This document shows positions 1-12,796 of a stretch of DNA of 64,000 nucleotides, piece after piece. Both the position numbers and the translations under genes were made by a program. Below the pieces are notes generated by a model, which was not told where the DNA came from, ran no database searches, and worked only from the letters and a program-made list of their open reading frames with translations. The stretch is from Hydrogenophaga sp. PBL-H3 (GTDB lineage: Bacteria > Pseudomonadota > Gammaproteobacteria > Burkholderiales > Burkholderiaceae_C): positions 1,426,001 to 1,490,000 of the forward strand of contig NZ_CP044972.1 of the NCBI RefSeq assembly GCF_010104355.1, read 5' to 3'. Positions within the stretch are counted from its first letter, which is position 1, and each line of letters starts with the position of its first letter.

Positions 1-3000
1 GTGCAGGAAAGCGATGTGGGTGAGGCCACCGAGACCGATGGACTGGGCCTGGTCAACCCGCGCGGCGTGCCCGAGGGCATCACCCTGGCCGATCTTCGGT
101 CGAGCGCCGGCAACCGCTTGCCCAGGGTGGGTGTGCTGGTGCTGCAAGCCGTGACGGTGGACACCGCCGAGTTCGACCCGAACGACCCGTGTGACCGCTG
201 CCCGTGCGGCGAGGGCGAAGGCAGCGAGAGCAACGTGGCCGCGTTCGAGGACTGGCGCATGACCGACGGCGCGCGCCTGCTCTGGTACGCCTGGCCCGTG
301 GAGTGGCGCGCGCTGCCGCTGACCACCCTGCGCCTGCGCAATGCGCTGGCCCACACCGTGTTCGATGCCGAGGCCGCGCTGCGCCATGGCGAGGCACTTC
401 CCTGGGAAGACTGGGGCGTGCCGCTGGCCCTGGTGGGGCTGAGCGAGACGGGCCTGGTGCAGTGGGTGGACCGTGCCTCTGTGGTGCGCCAGGGTGGGCG
501 CGCCAAGGAAGCGCGCCTGCAGCGCCTGACGGGCGTCGGGGTGGGTGGGGCGCTGGGCGCCAACAGCCGCCTTCCCGCGCTGTGGCAGGCCCGCATCGAA
601 CAGTTCGCACAGCAGATGGCCGAGACGCCCGAGCCGCTGCCCGCGCCCAACGTGCTGGCCGATCCCTATCTGCGTCTGCCGCCGTGCGGCCTCATGCCCA
701 AGAGTGCGCTGGACCTCTCCACCGTGCTCACGCAGCCCCAGCTCAGCAGCCCGTTTTTTCCACCCGGGTTTGAGCTCGACGCGGTGCCGGTGCCGATCGA
801 ACAGCTCGACCTGGCGATGCGCGAAGCTGCGCCGCTGGCCAGCTTCGACATGTCGGCCCCTGAGCGGCTGCGCCTGCTGGTGCCTGTGACACAGGCATCG
901 TGGGAGCCGCGCCTGTTGCACCCCGAGGTGGTGGACCCGGCGTTCCAGGAAGCGCTGAGTGAATTCACCGAGCGCCGCGCGCGGGAACTCGGCGCTCGCC
1001 AAGGCCTGCGGCACGAGCAGCCCCACCTGGTTCGCGCGCTCACCGGGCGGCCGCAGGTGGTGCCCGAACTGGGCGACGACCCGCAGGCGCTCGACGAAGA
1101 AAGCCTGGAGCCCTGGGGGCCACCGCCGCTGGGGGGTGGGCATGTGAGCACGCTGCAGGCCGGCGCGCACGCCCACCTGTTCGACGGCGCGCTGCAGGCC
1201 TTCACGCCGACCGCCGTCGAGGCGTTGTACGCCTGGGTGTGCCTGGACCCGGACCACCCGCCGCGTTGTCTGATGCTGCAGTGGCGCGACGACACCGGCT
1301 GGTCGCACCGCGCCTACTGGGGCGAGCCGCTGCTGACCTGGGGCCGCCCGGCCACGGGCGCGCACCCGTTCAAGGTGGCCGGGCACTTCCATGTGGGCGA
1401 CCTGCCGCCGGCTGGCCGCTGGGTGCGCCTGGAAGTGCCGAGCAGCCTGGTGGGCCTGGCCGGTGTGGCCGTCAACGGCATGTCGTTCGACCTGTTTGAC
1501 GGGCGCGCGGCATGGGGCCCGACAGGTGCGGGCGCGCGACCCTGGTTCGGCCATGTGCTGCCCACCGGGGCGCGGCAGGACGGCAACGAGCCCTGGCTGC
1601 TGCTCTCGCACAACGATCTGTGGGCACCGTTCGAGGCTGGCGATGGCCTGCAACCCACGCAGCCCGTGCTGGTGCCACCCGGTGGTGGCCATGCGGAAGC
1701 AGCACAGCCCGGCATCCACCAGCACTACCTGGAGGGCGCCACGGCCACGCTGGGCGCCATCGCGGCCACCGAGAACCTGTTCGTCTGGGTCTACCTCGAC
1801 GCGACACGACCGCCGCGCGAACTCATGATCCAGTGGAAAGTGGGGCCCAACTGGAACACCGACGGGCGGCGCGCCTACTGGGGCGAAGACCTGATTGCCT
1901 GGGGGGTGGACAAGTCCCCGAGCCGAAGGCCCAGGGGCGCCTTGCCCAAGCTTGGCGAGTGGGTGCGTTTGGAGGTGCCCTCCAGCGAACTCGACATCGG
2001 CACCCGCGCCATCAACGGCATTGCCTTCACCCTGTTCGACGGCTGCGCGGCCTTCGGTGGCTGCGGCAAGATCGCGCAGGCCACGACCAACCCGCCGGGC
2101 GCGCGCGCTGAGACCACTTGGTTCTCGGGCAGCGCCCCCGCTGGTGCCAGCCTGGTGGGCACCTGGACCTGGCTGCAGCCGCTGGAGATGGTCGAGCCCA
2201 CGCCGGCAGCTCGCGTGGGCCAGGCCAGCGCCATCGCCAGCCTGATCGCCGACCCGGTGGTCAACGCCCTGTCGGAGCGCGAGCAGGCCCAGCTGCCGCT
2301 GCGCGGGCTGGAGGGTTTCATGGCCTTTCTGCGCGCGCGCATCGACCGGGCCGACGACATCACCGACTTCGGCTTCACCCACATGCAGGTGGACATGCAC
2401 CGCATCCGCCAGATGATGATGACCACGTCCGATGCCAGCCGGCTGGCCACGTCGCCGGTGCTGGCGGCGATCGCCAAGTCCGACAGCGCGGTCAACGTGC
2501 AGACGCAGATCAAGGAGTTCATCGGGCGCATCAAGCAGCCGTCGGTCACGGCACCGAGGTCACCCGAGCCGGTGCCGGTCTCGCGCGCCGTCACGGCCAC
2601 GGCGTTCGCCTCGATGAACGTCGTCTCCACCGTGACCAGCGTGCAGATGGTGCAGCAGAAGAGCCAGATCACGCTGCTGAAGGCGCCGAGTGCGCCGATC
2701 AACATCGTCTACGCGAACCCGGTGGTGGGCCTCTCACGGGTGCGAACCGTGGCCGTGGCCGACCGGCTCAAGCAGCCACCGTCGACCGAAGCGCGCGACT
2801 TCGCGCTGGCCAACCGCCAGCGCACCGTGCTGGAGGTGTTGCAACTGCTGCAGACCTTCACCGCCGAGGACGGTGGCACCACGCCCGCGCTGCTCAAGGA
2901 CTTCAAGGTGCGCGGGCTGACGCAGGACCCGTTCCTGGAGGGCGTCAGCGGCGAGCGCGCGCTGGCCGACTTCCTGGGCAACGACGCGCTCAAGACCAAG

Positions 3001-4470
3001 CTGCTCGCGCCCCCACCGACCACGATCCCGGGCAGCGACGGCGCGCCCAAGCCGGTGGAACCCGATGAAGCGATGCTGTTCACGCAGACGGTGGCGCTGT
3101 CGGAAAACACCATCGCCATCCTGCGCAGCCTTGAAGGGCGGCTGGCGGCCTACCGCAGCGCACTCACGCGCTGCGAGCAGGCCTTGGGCGCGCTGCAAGG
3201 CCACATCGAAGCGGCTGGCCTGCGTGTGCGCCAGGCCGACGACCGCCTGGCCGAAGCGCGGCACGACGTGGGCGTGGCGCGTGCGCTGCTCGAAGAAGAA
3301 AAGGCCCGCGTGCAGGCGGTCAACGCGCGGCGCAGCCGCGTGCTGGCGCAGGAGGTGCAGTACCTGGCCTTCGTACGTCCGCGCGAGACCAGCACCCTGC
3401 TGGCCGCCCCCTGGCGCGTGCTCGACCCCGGCCTGCTGGAAGCGCCGGTGCCCGCCTGCCTGCGCGACCACGACGATGTACCCGACGAGCTGGATGAAAT
3501 GCTCAAGGTGCTGCGCGAGGCACCGGCCGCCCACTTCGTGGTCGCTCCCGCGATCCTGCAGAAGATCGACCGGCCCGAGCTGTTGCTGCGCACGATCCAG
3601 AGCGCACAGTTGCGCAGCACCGTGATCACGCAGCGCGTGATGCCCACGTTCACAGCCGCAGCGGGCCAGCTGGGGGTGCACATCGGCCAGATGCTGGTGC
3701 GCCAGACGCAGGCCATCGCGGTGCGCGCCGAGGCGGTGCAGCGGCTGGACATCCAGCGCCTGTCCAGCCAATCGTGGCAGACCGTGCAGCGCGAAGCGCA
3801 GGCGGTGATCTCGCTGGGCGACATCATCGATGGCGATCACGGCAAGGGCGAGGTGTCGCGCCGCGCCAGCGAACTCTTCGAGCGCATCGCGGGCGTGTGC
3901 GCCTGCCTGCACGCGGAGTTTTCCGGCGTGCTGCCGGCGGTGCGGCTGGAGTGGGCCGAGGTGATGTCGCAGTTCGACGAAGCACCCAACCTGCGCAACC
4001 TGGGCAGCCTGCCGCGCTGGAGCAGCATCCCCTATGTGGACCGCCGCCAGATGCAGGCCTACACCGATTTTCTGTTCGACCAAGTGCCGCCAGCGAACGA
4101 GTCCGCGGTGGCGCTCGTCAACGACGTGGTGCGCATGGCGCTGCTGCTGGCCAGCCACGCACCGGTGGGCCGCATCGTGGCCGGACGCATGCCACGCCCG
4201 GTGACGGCGGTGCGCGTGGGCAGCCGCATTCCGCTGACCGCGCTGGACAACAGCCGCCTGCGCGTGGGCATGCAGGCCATGATCTACAAGGGCAACGCCC
4301 TGATGGCGCGCGCCACGGTGGAAGACGTGGGGCAGGGCGAGGTGTCGGCCCGGCTGGTGCACACCAGCAGCGTGCAGATCGATCTGGACACCGACGTGCG
4401 CGTGCACTTCGACCAGGCCAAGGTGCTGAGCAGCGCGCCCGTGCGCAAGACCAGCCTGTTCAAGGTCTGA
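1..4470 (+). CDS. Large eCIS-locus protein with duplicated LamG-like domain (5' end may lie outside the window)
   Basis: Open from the first base (GTG) for 1489 codons, so the true start may be upstream. Seen: a CxxCxC cluster (DPCDRCPCGEG, residues ~59-69); two tandem copies of a ~150-residue domain (about residues 377-545 and 561-725), each with a LMxQW segment, an AYWGE motif and a G(R/E)WVRLEVPSS motif followed by NG(M/I)xFxLFDG; a helical, coiled-coil-prone stretch (about 1030-1120); and an all-beta-looking C-terminus. The duplicated unit resembles LamG/concanavalin-like domains that I recall from Planctomycetes cytochrome proteins, which would suggest glycan or surface binding (inference). 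It lies 17 bp upstream of the next gene and in the same operon as an Afp15-like ATPase, so it is probably part of an extracellular contractile injection system. Exact role unknown. Confidence 0.75.
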   Translation: MQESDVGEATETDGLGLVNPRGVPEGITLADLRSSAGNRLPRVGVLVLQAVTVDTAEFDPNDPCDRCPCGEGEGSESNVAAFEDWRMTDGARLLWYAWPVEWRALPLTTLRLRNALAHTVFDAEAALRHGEALPWEDWGVPLALVGLSETGLVQWVDRASVVRQGGRAKEARLQRLTGVGVGGALGANSRLPALWQARIEQFAQQMAETPEPLPAPNVLADPYLRLPPCGLMPKSALDLSTVLTQPQLSSPFFPPGFELDAVPVPIEQLDLAMREAAPLASFDMSAPERLRLLVPVTQASWEPRLLHPEVVDPAFQEALSEFTERRARELGARQGLRHEQPHLVRALTGRPQVVPELGDDPQALDEESLEPWGPPPLGGGHVSTLQAGAHAHLFDGALQAFTPTAVEALYAWVCLDPDHPPRCLMLQWRDDTGWSHRAYWGEPLLTWGRPATGAHPFKVAGHFHVGDLPPAGRWVRLEVPSSLVGLAGVAVNGMSFDLFDGRAAWGPTGAGARPWFGHVLPTGARQDGNEPWLLLSHNDLWAPFEAGDGLQPTQPVLVPPGGGHAEAAQPGIHQHYLEGATATLGAIAATENLFVWVYLDATRPPRELMIQWKVGPNWNTDGRRAYWGEDLIAWGVDKSPSRRPRGALPKLGEWVRLEVPSSELDIGTRAINGIAFTLFDGCAAFGGCGKIAQATTNPPGARAETTWFSGSAPAGASLVGTWTWLQPLEMVEPTPAARVGQASAIASLIADPVVNALSEREQAQLPLRGLEGFMAFLRARIDRADDITDFGFTHMQVDMHRIRQMMMTTSDASRLATSPVLAAIAKSDSAVNVQTQIKEFIGRIKQPSVTAPRSPEPVPVSRAVTATAFASMNVVSTVTSVQMVQQKSQITLLKAPSAPINIVYANPVVGLSRVRTVAVADRLKQPPSTEARDFALANRQRTVLEVLQLLQTFTAEDGGTTPALLKDFKVRGLTQDPFLEGVSGERALADFLGNDALKTKLLAPPPTTIPGSDGAPKPVEPDEAMLFTQTVALSENTIAILRSLEGRLAAYRSALTRCEQALGALQGHIEAAGLRVRQADDRLAEARHDVGVARALLEEEKARVQAVNARRSRVLAQEVQYLAFVRPRETSTLLAAPWRVLDPGLLEAPVPACLRDHDDVPDELDEMLKVLREAPAAHFVVAPAILQKIDRPELLLRTIQSAQLRSTVITQRVMPTFTAAAGQLGVHIGQMLVRQTQAIAVRAEAVQRLDIQRLSSQSWQTVQREAQAVISLGDIIDGDHGKGEVSRRASELFERIAGVCACLHAEFSGVLPAVRLEWAEVMSQFDEAPNLRNLGSLPRWSSIPYVDRRQMQAYTDFLFDQVPPANESAVALVNDVVRMALLLASHAPVGRIVAGRMPRPVTAVRVGSRIPLTALDNSRLRVGMQAMIYKGNALMARATVEDVGQGEVSARLVHTSSVQIDLDTDVRVHFDQAKVLSSAPVRKTSLFKV

Positions 4471-4487
4471 ACCCAAGCCCTCCAACC

Positions 4488-5890
4488 ATGGGCGCAGCCG
4501 ACCGCACCGTACAACGCCTGCACCTGCGCGCACCCAGCGCCCAGGCCGCAGTGCACGCGGTGCACCGGCTGGAGGACGCACTGCGCTGCGCCAGCCTGCC
4601 CGATGCGGACGAGCGTGTGCTGCTGGTGCGCCGGCTTCACCTGGGCCGCCTGCCCGCAGGCCTGTCGTCGCAGAGCCTGAGCTTGCTGATCGAGCAGCGC
4701 GTGGCGGCGGTGGGGGGTGAGTGGGTCAACGGTGTTGAGGAGCGCGCGGCGCGAAGCGACACGGTGTTTTTTGCCAGCCGCCTGCAGGCCGCACAGGCCG
4801 CGCTGCGGCGTCGCGCGCAGGGTTCTGCGCTGAGCGCCTGGTACTGGCCGCTGGCTTTGCCGGGGGTGGCGGTGCAGGCGGTGCCTGGTGTGTTCGTGGC
4901 GCAGTTGCTCCACGCCGTGTCGGGGTGGCGCGAGGCCGCGGCGGCCTGGCCGGCGCTGGTGGACAGCGTGGAGGTTCCGGCCACGCAGGACTGGTGGCGC
5001 GAACACCTGCCACACGCATGGCGGGCGCACCTCGCGCGTGTGGTGCCCCGCGAGCCGCAGCCGGCGGGTACGGCACTGCGTGCGCAGGCCGCGCCAGGCG
5101 CGAGTTCTCCCAGGGCCGATGCCACGCCATGGCTCGGCGTGCTGCCACCGGCGGGCGGGCACGGCGGTGTGGACAACGCCCGGGCCGAGGGCGGCACGGC
5201 ACGCCACGAACACCCGCCACACCGCAGCGAGCGCGCCGCTGCTGCGCGCCGCGCGACGCGGATGCAGGGGCCAACGGCCTCGGGCGAGAGGCGGACCGGA
5301 TCGGACATCCCGACCGAGGGCACCGAGACGCCATCCAGGGCCGAGGACGCGCAGCCGCGCGCCGTGCTGGGGGCGTCGGTTCGTGAGGACGCCGAGCCCT
5401 CCGGGGCCCTTGTTTCCAGATACCCGGTCGAAGCACTCGCGACCGACGCCAGCGGCCTGCTGTTTCTGTGGCCTGTGCTCGAACGCCTGGGCTTCGCCGC
5501 GCAAGACACCGACCCTTCAGACGCGTGGCTGGGGCCGCGCGTGCTGCGCCTGGCGCTGCTGCGGCTGCGTGTGCCGGACACCGACCCGGCCTGGGCGATG
5601 CTGGCGAGCCTGCCCGCCTTGCCGCAGGCCTGCGAAACGTCCGATGAGCGCGCCGCGCAGTGGCTGCAGGCCTGCCGCCGCCATGCGCGTCGCGTGCTGC
5701 GCATCAGCCTGGCCAGCCTGGTGCTGCGCCCTGGCTGGCTGCAATGGAGTGCCACCCACATCGATGTGCATTTCCACCGGCGCGATGCCGACATCCGCGT
5801 GCGCCGCGCCGCGCTTGACATCAACCCCGGCTGGATCGATGGCCTTCAGCGTGTGGTGGGTTTTCACTACGACCGCGAGGACCGGCGCAC

Positions 5891-5894
<4 letters not shown>
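4488..5894 (+). CDS. Putative eCIS tape-measure-type / accessory protein
   Basis: 468 residues from the ATG at 4488; the frame is open further upstream, but there it overlaps the previous gene. The N-terminal ~190 residues and the C-terminal ~170 residues look folded. They are joined by a low-complexity Ala/Arg/Pro/Gly linker (about residues 190-300). The C-terminus carries a conserved-looking tail (THIDVHF, DIRVRRAALDINPGW, VVGFHYD) that I associate with eCIS proteins encoded next to the AAA+ ATPase, in the position where tape-measure-like (CIS_TMP-type) proteins are annotated. The stop overlaps the next ATG (ATGA), so it is translationally coupled to the ATPase. Assignment rests mainly on context and tail similarity. 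Confidence 0.7.
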
Positions 5895-7818
<1,924 letters not shown>

Positions 7819-7828
<10 letters not shown>

Positions 7829-10800
7829 CGGCACTGGCTTCATCCACCCGCCGCGACGCCCTGGCCACGCGGGCCGCAGCGCGCCGGCGCGCGCTGGAGC
7901 CGCTGGCCGATGGAGCTGCGGGCCGCGCGGCCCTGGAGACCGACATCGAGCCGCCCGCCGGCATGCCGCGCTACCTGGAGCTGGGTCCCGGGGAGCGCGG
8001 CTTGTCGCCACCGCGCGAAGCGGCGCAAGACCACGGCGGTGAAGTGGGCCCGGCTGCGGACAGCGGGACCGGGTCGGCGCACGGCGCGTCCGCCACAGTG
8101 GATGCCGAGGTGCCCGAGCCCGGCCCCGACCGGCGCGAGGAAGTGGCGCACGAGGCATCGCACGAGCACGAAGACGCTGCCACCCACACCAGCGAAACCC
8201 TCGAGCGCGAAACCGATGCCGGGACAGGCCTGGGCGAAACCTCTGTCGATGGCACCGAACTCGCGCCCGCCCTGAACGATCTGCCGAGCGGCGACCCGAC
8301 CGCCATGGCGGCGCTGGACGACACCGCGCTGATCGACGTGGAGCTGGCCGAGCACGAGCGCTGGGCGGGCTCCTTCGGTGCGCTCGGCACGGCGGGCAGC
8401 GACGAGCGCGCGCGCTTCCTGCTCGACCAGGCGGGCGAGGGGGCAGCCGCCGGGTTCTGGGGCGGCGTGGGCATGGGTGCCGTGATGGGGGCGGCCGGTG
8501 GTGCGCTCGGCCACATCGCTGGCCGCCGCCTGGCCACGCTGGCGGTGTCGCGCGGCGCCACCGCCGTGCCGGTACCCGGCCTGGGCCCTGCCATCGGCGG
8601 CGTTATGGCCATCGCCGGCCTGTTCACCCGCGACTGGGGCGCGTCGTTCGACACCATCGGCCGCGTGGGCACGGGCGAAGGCTACGAAGGTCTGGCCAAC
8701 GACCTCGAAGGCATTGCCGAAGCGCTGGACATGGCCTGCACCTTCATGGACATTGTGGGCGGCATCTGCGGTGCGATCGCGGTGGGCATGTGGGTCGGGG
8801 CGGTGGTCTCGGGCGGCGCGCTGGCGCCGCTGGCGCTCACGCTCTCGGCCATCGGCACCGGCATCAGCATCGCCACCACGGCGGTGGGCGTGATCATCAA
8901 TGTGGCAGTGCGCCCGGCCGTGACGGCCTTGCGCGCGCTGCACGCCTTCGAGTCGCAGGGCGACCCTGCGGCCGTGGAAGCAGCGGGTGCCTCGCTGTCG
9001 TCGGCGGCAGCGCAGCTCACCGGTGCGGCCGGTGGCGCGCTGGGCGGGCGCGCGGGTGGACACATCGGCACGCGCGGCGGTGCCGGCCTGGTCCGCGCAG
9101 GCAGCGCGGTGGCGGCGCGGCGCACCGGCGGACGCCCCGCCATGAGTGCCACCGCGGGACCCGGGCCGCGCGTGCACCTGGAGGTGCCCGAAGCACCCGG
9201 TGCCGGCGTGGTGGCCCGGCGGCCCGATGCCGCGACGGCACCCGCGACGCCCACCACCGCCGCACGGCCCGCCGCCACCGACAGGCCGGCGGCGGCATCG
9301 CCCACACGTCCTGCCATCGCCCCGGACGATTTCAGCGACCTCAACGGTGTGGTCGCCGACCTCAACGCCAGCCCCGCCCTGGCCGCCCGGCTGACCGACA
9401 CCCGACCGGCCCTGGCGCGGCGCGCCACCCCCTGGACCACCGAGACCGCCCGCGCCTACGCCAACGACCAGGCCGCTGGGCACCGCGCCGCCACAGGCAT
9501 GACCGGTGCCGAGGTGCAGGCCGGGCACACCGCCGCCGCGCGCAACGCCGTGGAATCCGGCATCCGGGAGGCCGACTGGGACACGCAGCCCATGATGGAC
9601 CTGCACAGCCGCCGTGGCATGGGGCTCGACGCCACGGTGACCGACGTCGATCCTGTCACGGGCGCCACGCGCGCCCGCACCCGCACGCGCCACACCTCGC
9701 AGGAACGCATCATCGATGCAGCGGTAGCGCGGTCGAGGGCGGCAACGGGTGGCACGCTCACGCCCAGGGGTCACTTGGACGCCGCCGACTACGTGGCCTG
9801 GGTCACGGCCAACACGCCCTACCGGCAGGGCGACATCGACGCGTTGCGAGGCGGCGGGCTGGCAGCACCGGGGCGTGGGCCCGCGGTGGATCCCGTCACT
9901 GGCCGCGTCGTCCCGCCCGCACCGGGCACCGGCCCCGCCGCGTCCTCGCCCCGCCGCAGTGCTGCACCCGACACCGCGTCCCCCACCGGCGCACCACCCC
10001 GCTACGCACCCCACACCGAGACCGTGCGCACGCCCGACCGCGCCGCCGCCATGGCGCAGTACCACGAACAGATCCGCACCGACCCCAGCCGCGAATCGGG
10101 TGTGTGGCGCGGGCCGGACGGCACCTATCACGTGATGCAGGGCGACAGCGGCTCGGTGCGCCCGCCCTCGGCCAGTGGCCCGCTCACGCTGGTGTACCAC
10201 TCGCACCCGGTGGAGGCCGACGCCGCGGGCCGTGGCCTGGTGTCGCAACCCTCTCAGGCCGAAGGCGACTTCGGCGTGCTGGCCTACGAGCACGGCGAGG
10301 GACCCGCCGGCCGGCGGGTGGAATCGGAGCTGCACTTTCCCACCTACGGCCCCGATGGCACCCACGCGGGCTTTGGCGCCACGCGCTTTGCGTACGACCC
10401 CACCAGCCCGCTGCCGCTGCAGGTGACCACCACCCTGCCCGGAGGCAGACCCAGCACGCAGCGCTATGCGTCGTACGCCGACTTCGAGGCCCGCACCGGC
10501 ATCCGCGCGGGGGGCGACACACCCGATGCGTCCACCGCCGCACGGGTCGATGCCGATGCGGCTCTCTCGGCCGACCGCACCGCCGCAGCGCGGCGCATCG
10601 ACGAGACCGCCGCCGGACTGGCCGGCCGCACCACCCCGGTGGGTGCGCGCGTCGGGCGCGACGAGGCCCGCACCGCAGCGGCGGCCGAATCCTCGTCGGA
10701 GCTTGGTGAGCGCGGTCCTGCGTACGCGGTGAGCATCGCCGGCCTCGCGCCGGGCGAGTCGATGGAGTTGCCGATCAACCCCGCCTACCCCGCACCACCG

Positions 10801-11601
10801 GGCACGCCGGAGCAGCTCGATGCCTTGCTGGATCAGGTGGACACCGCCAGCCACACCGCCGAAGCCTTGAGCGGCACCGAGGCCAGCATGGCCGCGCACG
10901 CCGAAACCGAGCGCGAGCACGAGGCCGGGCTGGCTGAAGCCATGGTGGTGGGCGAAGACCTCACCGCCGGGCGCGAGGAACACGCTGGCGAGGTGGATGC
11001 CACCTCCGGCACCAACGACAACATGTTGACGCAGGCCGGCGAGGCCTGGGACTCGCTGGGCGAGAGCTCGCGCGAAGCCTCGGCGCTGGGCAGCCTGGTC
11101 GTCAGTCTCGATGCCTTTCGCGGTATGGCCCACCTGTTCTCGTATTTGCCCGGCGACCTGGGCACGCGCGCCGAAACCGCGCGCAACGATTCGACGCGCC
11201 TCATCGAAACACTCAACCGCGTGAGCGACGCCGACGCGGCGCAGGCGGCGGTGGGCACCGGGCGCGAAACCATCGAGGGTGATGGTGAACGCATCGAGGC
11301 CGTGGCCAGCGTTGGCGAGGGCACCGACGCGGAGATTGCCGAAGGCACCAGCGCACTCACCGAACTGGAGGCCGCCAACACCGCGAGCCTGGCCGAGACC
11401 GAGGCCACGCACGGTCTGGCGACCCGCGAGCGGCGCGCCGCCGAAGACTCGCAGACGGAGGCGCAGGGTGCGCACGACGCGCTGCTGGCCGAGTTGCAGG
11501 GGTGGGCACAACAACACCGCCAGGCGCGCGAAGATGCGGTGTCCCAAGCCCTCGGCACCTACGAGGCCATGGGGCTGTCCGCCACGGCGATGCCTCCATG
11601 A
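7819..11601 (+). CDS. eCIS-associated large effector/toxin candidate with hydrophobic core and JAB-like motif
   Basis: 1260 residues from a GTG start, overlapping the ATPase stop by 10 bp. Layout seen: charged, disordered N-terminus (1-150); Gly/Ala-rich hydrophobic segments (about 210-390) that could insert into membranes; Pro/Ala/Thr-rich linker (about 440-510); helical segment (510-690); a JAB/JAMM- or DUF4329-like patch with E759, a VYHSHP motif (H794, H796) and PSQAEGDF (S812, E815, D817); then an acidic helical C-terminus (900-1260) ending in coiled-coil-like sequence. The S-x-x-D of canonical JAMM metalloproteases is not matched exactly, so catalysis is uncertain. Position beside the loading ATPase and modular build suggest a delivered toxin; this is inference. 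No immunity gene is recognisable, as expected for eCIS effectors aimed at other cells. Confidence 0.75.
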
Positions 11602-12560
11602 CCGGACAGGGCGATCCACGGGCCGATGCGAGCCCCGAATGGCTTGAAGGGCAGGCCCGTGCCCGCCTGGCCCAGGCCGACCTGGCTGGTGCGGCCGACC
11701 TGCTGCAACGCGCGGCGACCGGGTGGCACTACATGGGCAACCACAACAGGGCGGGCACCTGCTGGCTGCTGGCCGCGTCCACGCTGCGCCTGGCTGGCTT
11801 GATGGATCAAGCCGCGCAAGCCGCCCGCCACGCCGAGGCGCTGGCCTTGCCCGATGCCTTGCGGCGCGGTATCGACATGGAGCTGGCCGAGCAGGCACTG
11901 GCCAGCGGCGATGCAGCTCGTGCACAGGCGCGGTTTTCGGCATTGCTGGAGCAGCACGGCCAGCACATCGACGCAAAGCTTCGAGCGTTGGTGCTGCAAC
12001 GCCGCGCTGCCGCCGCGCTGGCCGCGCACGAAGAGCGGGCCGCGGCCGATGATTTCTGCGCTGCCGCCGTGCTGATGCAATCGCTCGGGCTTGCCGCAGA
12101 CGCGGAAGCGGCCCGCCTGGCTGCTGCGTCGTGCCTGTCGGCGGTGGACCCGCCGGGTGCCGAGGCCCTCTGGCAAGACGTCGACCAGCAGCCCCCGCAC
12201 GATGGAACGGCCGCCGCGCGGCGCTGTCTGGTGGGCGCGCAGGTGGCCCTGCAAGGCCATCAGCCAGCGCTGGCGCTGGAGCGCCTTGCCAGGGCACGTC
12301 AGGGAGCGCTGGATGCGCGCGACGCCACCGCCTACCTTGCAGCGTCGGTGCAGGCGGCCAGTCTGCTGGAGCAGCAAGGTCACGCAGAGAACGCCTATGC
12401 GCGCCTGGCGTCAGCCTGGGTCACGCTGGGCGACCTGCTGGGCCAGGAGCCGGCCGCTCAGCTGGTGCGACCCGCACTGGCCGGATTGCGTGAGCGTTTG
12501 GGTGAGGCTGCGTTCCAGCGCGTGCGCCAGAGCCATGCAGCGCGGCGCGACGTCGGCTGA
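11598..12560 (+). CDS. Helical-repeat (TPR-like) protein of the eCIS operon
   Basis: 320 residues from the ATG at 11598, which overlaps the preceding stop as ATGA. Made almost wholly of Ala/Leu-rich amphipathic helices in TPR-like pairs (for example ARLAQADLAGAADLLQRA and AARAQARFSALLEQHG), with no signal peptide or catalytic motif. Last gene of the operon. Likely a cytoplasmic scaffold or chaperone for the preceding effector or for the particle, inferred from tight coupling and all-helical composition. The rest of the frame upstream of 11598 lies inside the previous gene and was not used. Confidence 0.7.
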   Translation: MTGQGDPRADASPEWLEGQARARLAQADLAGAADLLQRAATGWHYMGNHNRAGTCWLLAASTLRLAGLMDQAAQAARHAEALALPDALRRGIDMELAEQALASGDAARAQARFSALLEQHGQHIDAKLRALVLQRRAAAALAAHEERAAADDFCAAAVLMQSLGLAADAEAARLAAASCLSAVDPPGAEALWQDVDQQPPHDGTAAARRCLVGAQVALQGHQPALALERLARARQGALDARDATAYLAASVQAASLLEQQGHAENAYARLASAWVTLGDLLGQEPAAQLVRPALAGLRERLGEAAFQRVRQSHAARRDVG

Positions 12561-12624
12561 CACGGTTGCGCCAGCAAGCGATTCGCATGCCGGACTCGCA
12601 GTGTGGAGGCGTTCCATGGGGGCG

Positions 12625-12656
12625 CTGCCGGTGACACCGAAGGGTGAAATCGGCAG
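12625..12656 (+). other. Stem-loop between eCIS operon and sensor operon
   Basis: CTGCCG pairs with CGGCAG (12625-12630 with 12651-12656). An internal loop separates it from an inner CACC/GGTG helix closed by a GAAG tetraloop. There is no U-run after it, so it is not a standard terminator. It lies in the 236-bp gap between two co-directional operons and could be an RNA processing or regulatory structure. Nothing else was recognised in the gap. Confidence 0.4.
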
Positions 12657-12796
12657 GCAAGCCAGATTCTTGAAGGCGCGTTGCATCCCAGATGACCGGT
12701 GATTGGTGGCCATTTCCGAGGATCACGCGAGCCAAAGCTCCGTAACCTCTGCAGGAACCATACAAGCCAGCCCAAGCGGACAACAGGGGTCTTCCT

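Noticed and set aside
2734..4581. A 615-codon minus-strand frame
   Set aside because: Same GC-driven shadow of the 1489-residue gene; composition is His/Gly/Arg-rich noise.
7840..12297. A 1485-codon open frame on the minus strand opposite the effector candidate
   Set aside because: High GC leaves antisense frames open; it has no start context, no recognisable domain, and the + strand frame is the coherent, overlapping operon gene.
12620..12660. Glycine-riboswitch-like words (CACCGAAGG context)
   Set aside because: The required second conserved block (ACTCTCAGGC-type) is missing and the next gene is a sensor binding protein, not glycine metabolism.
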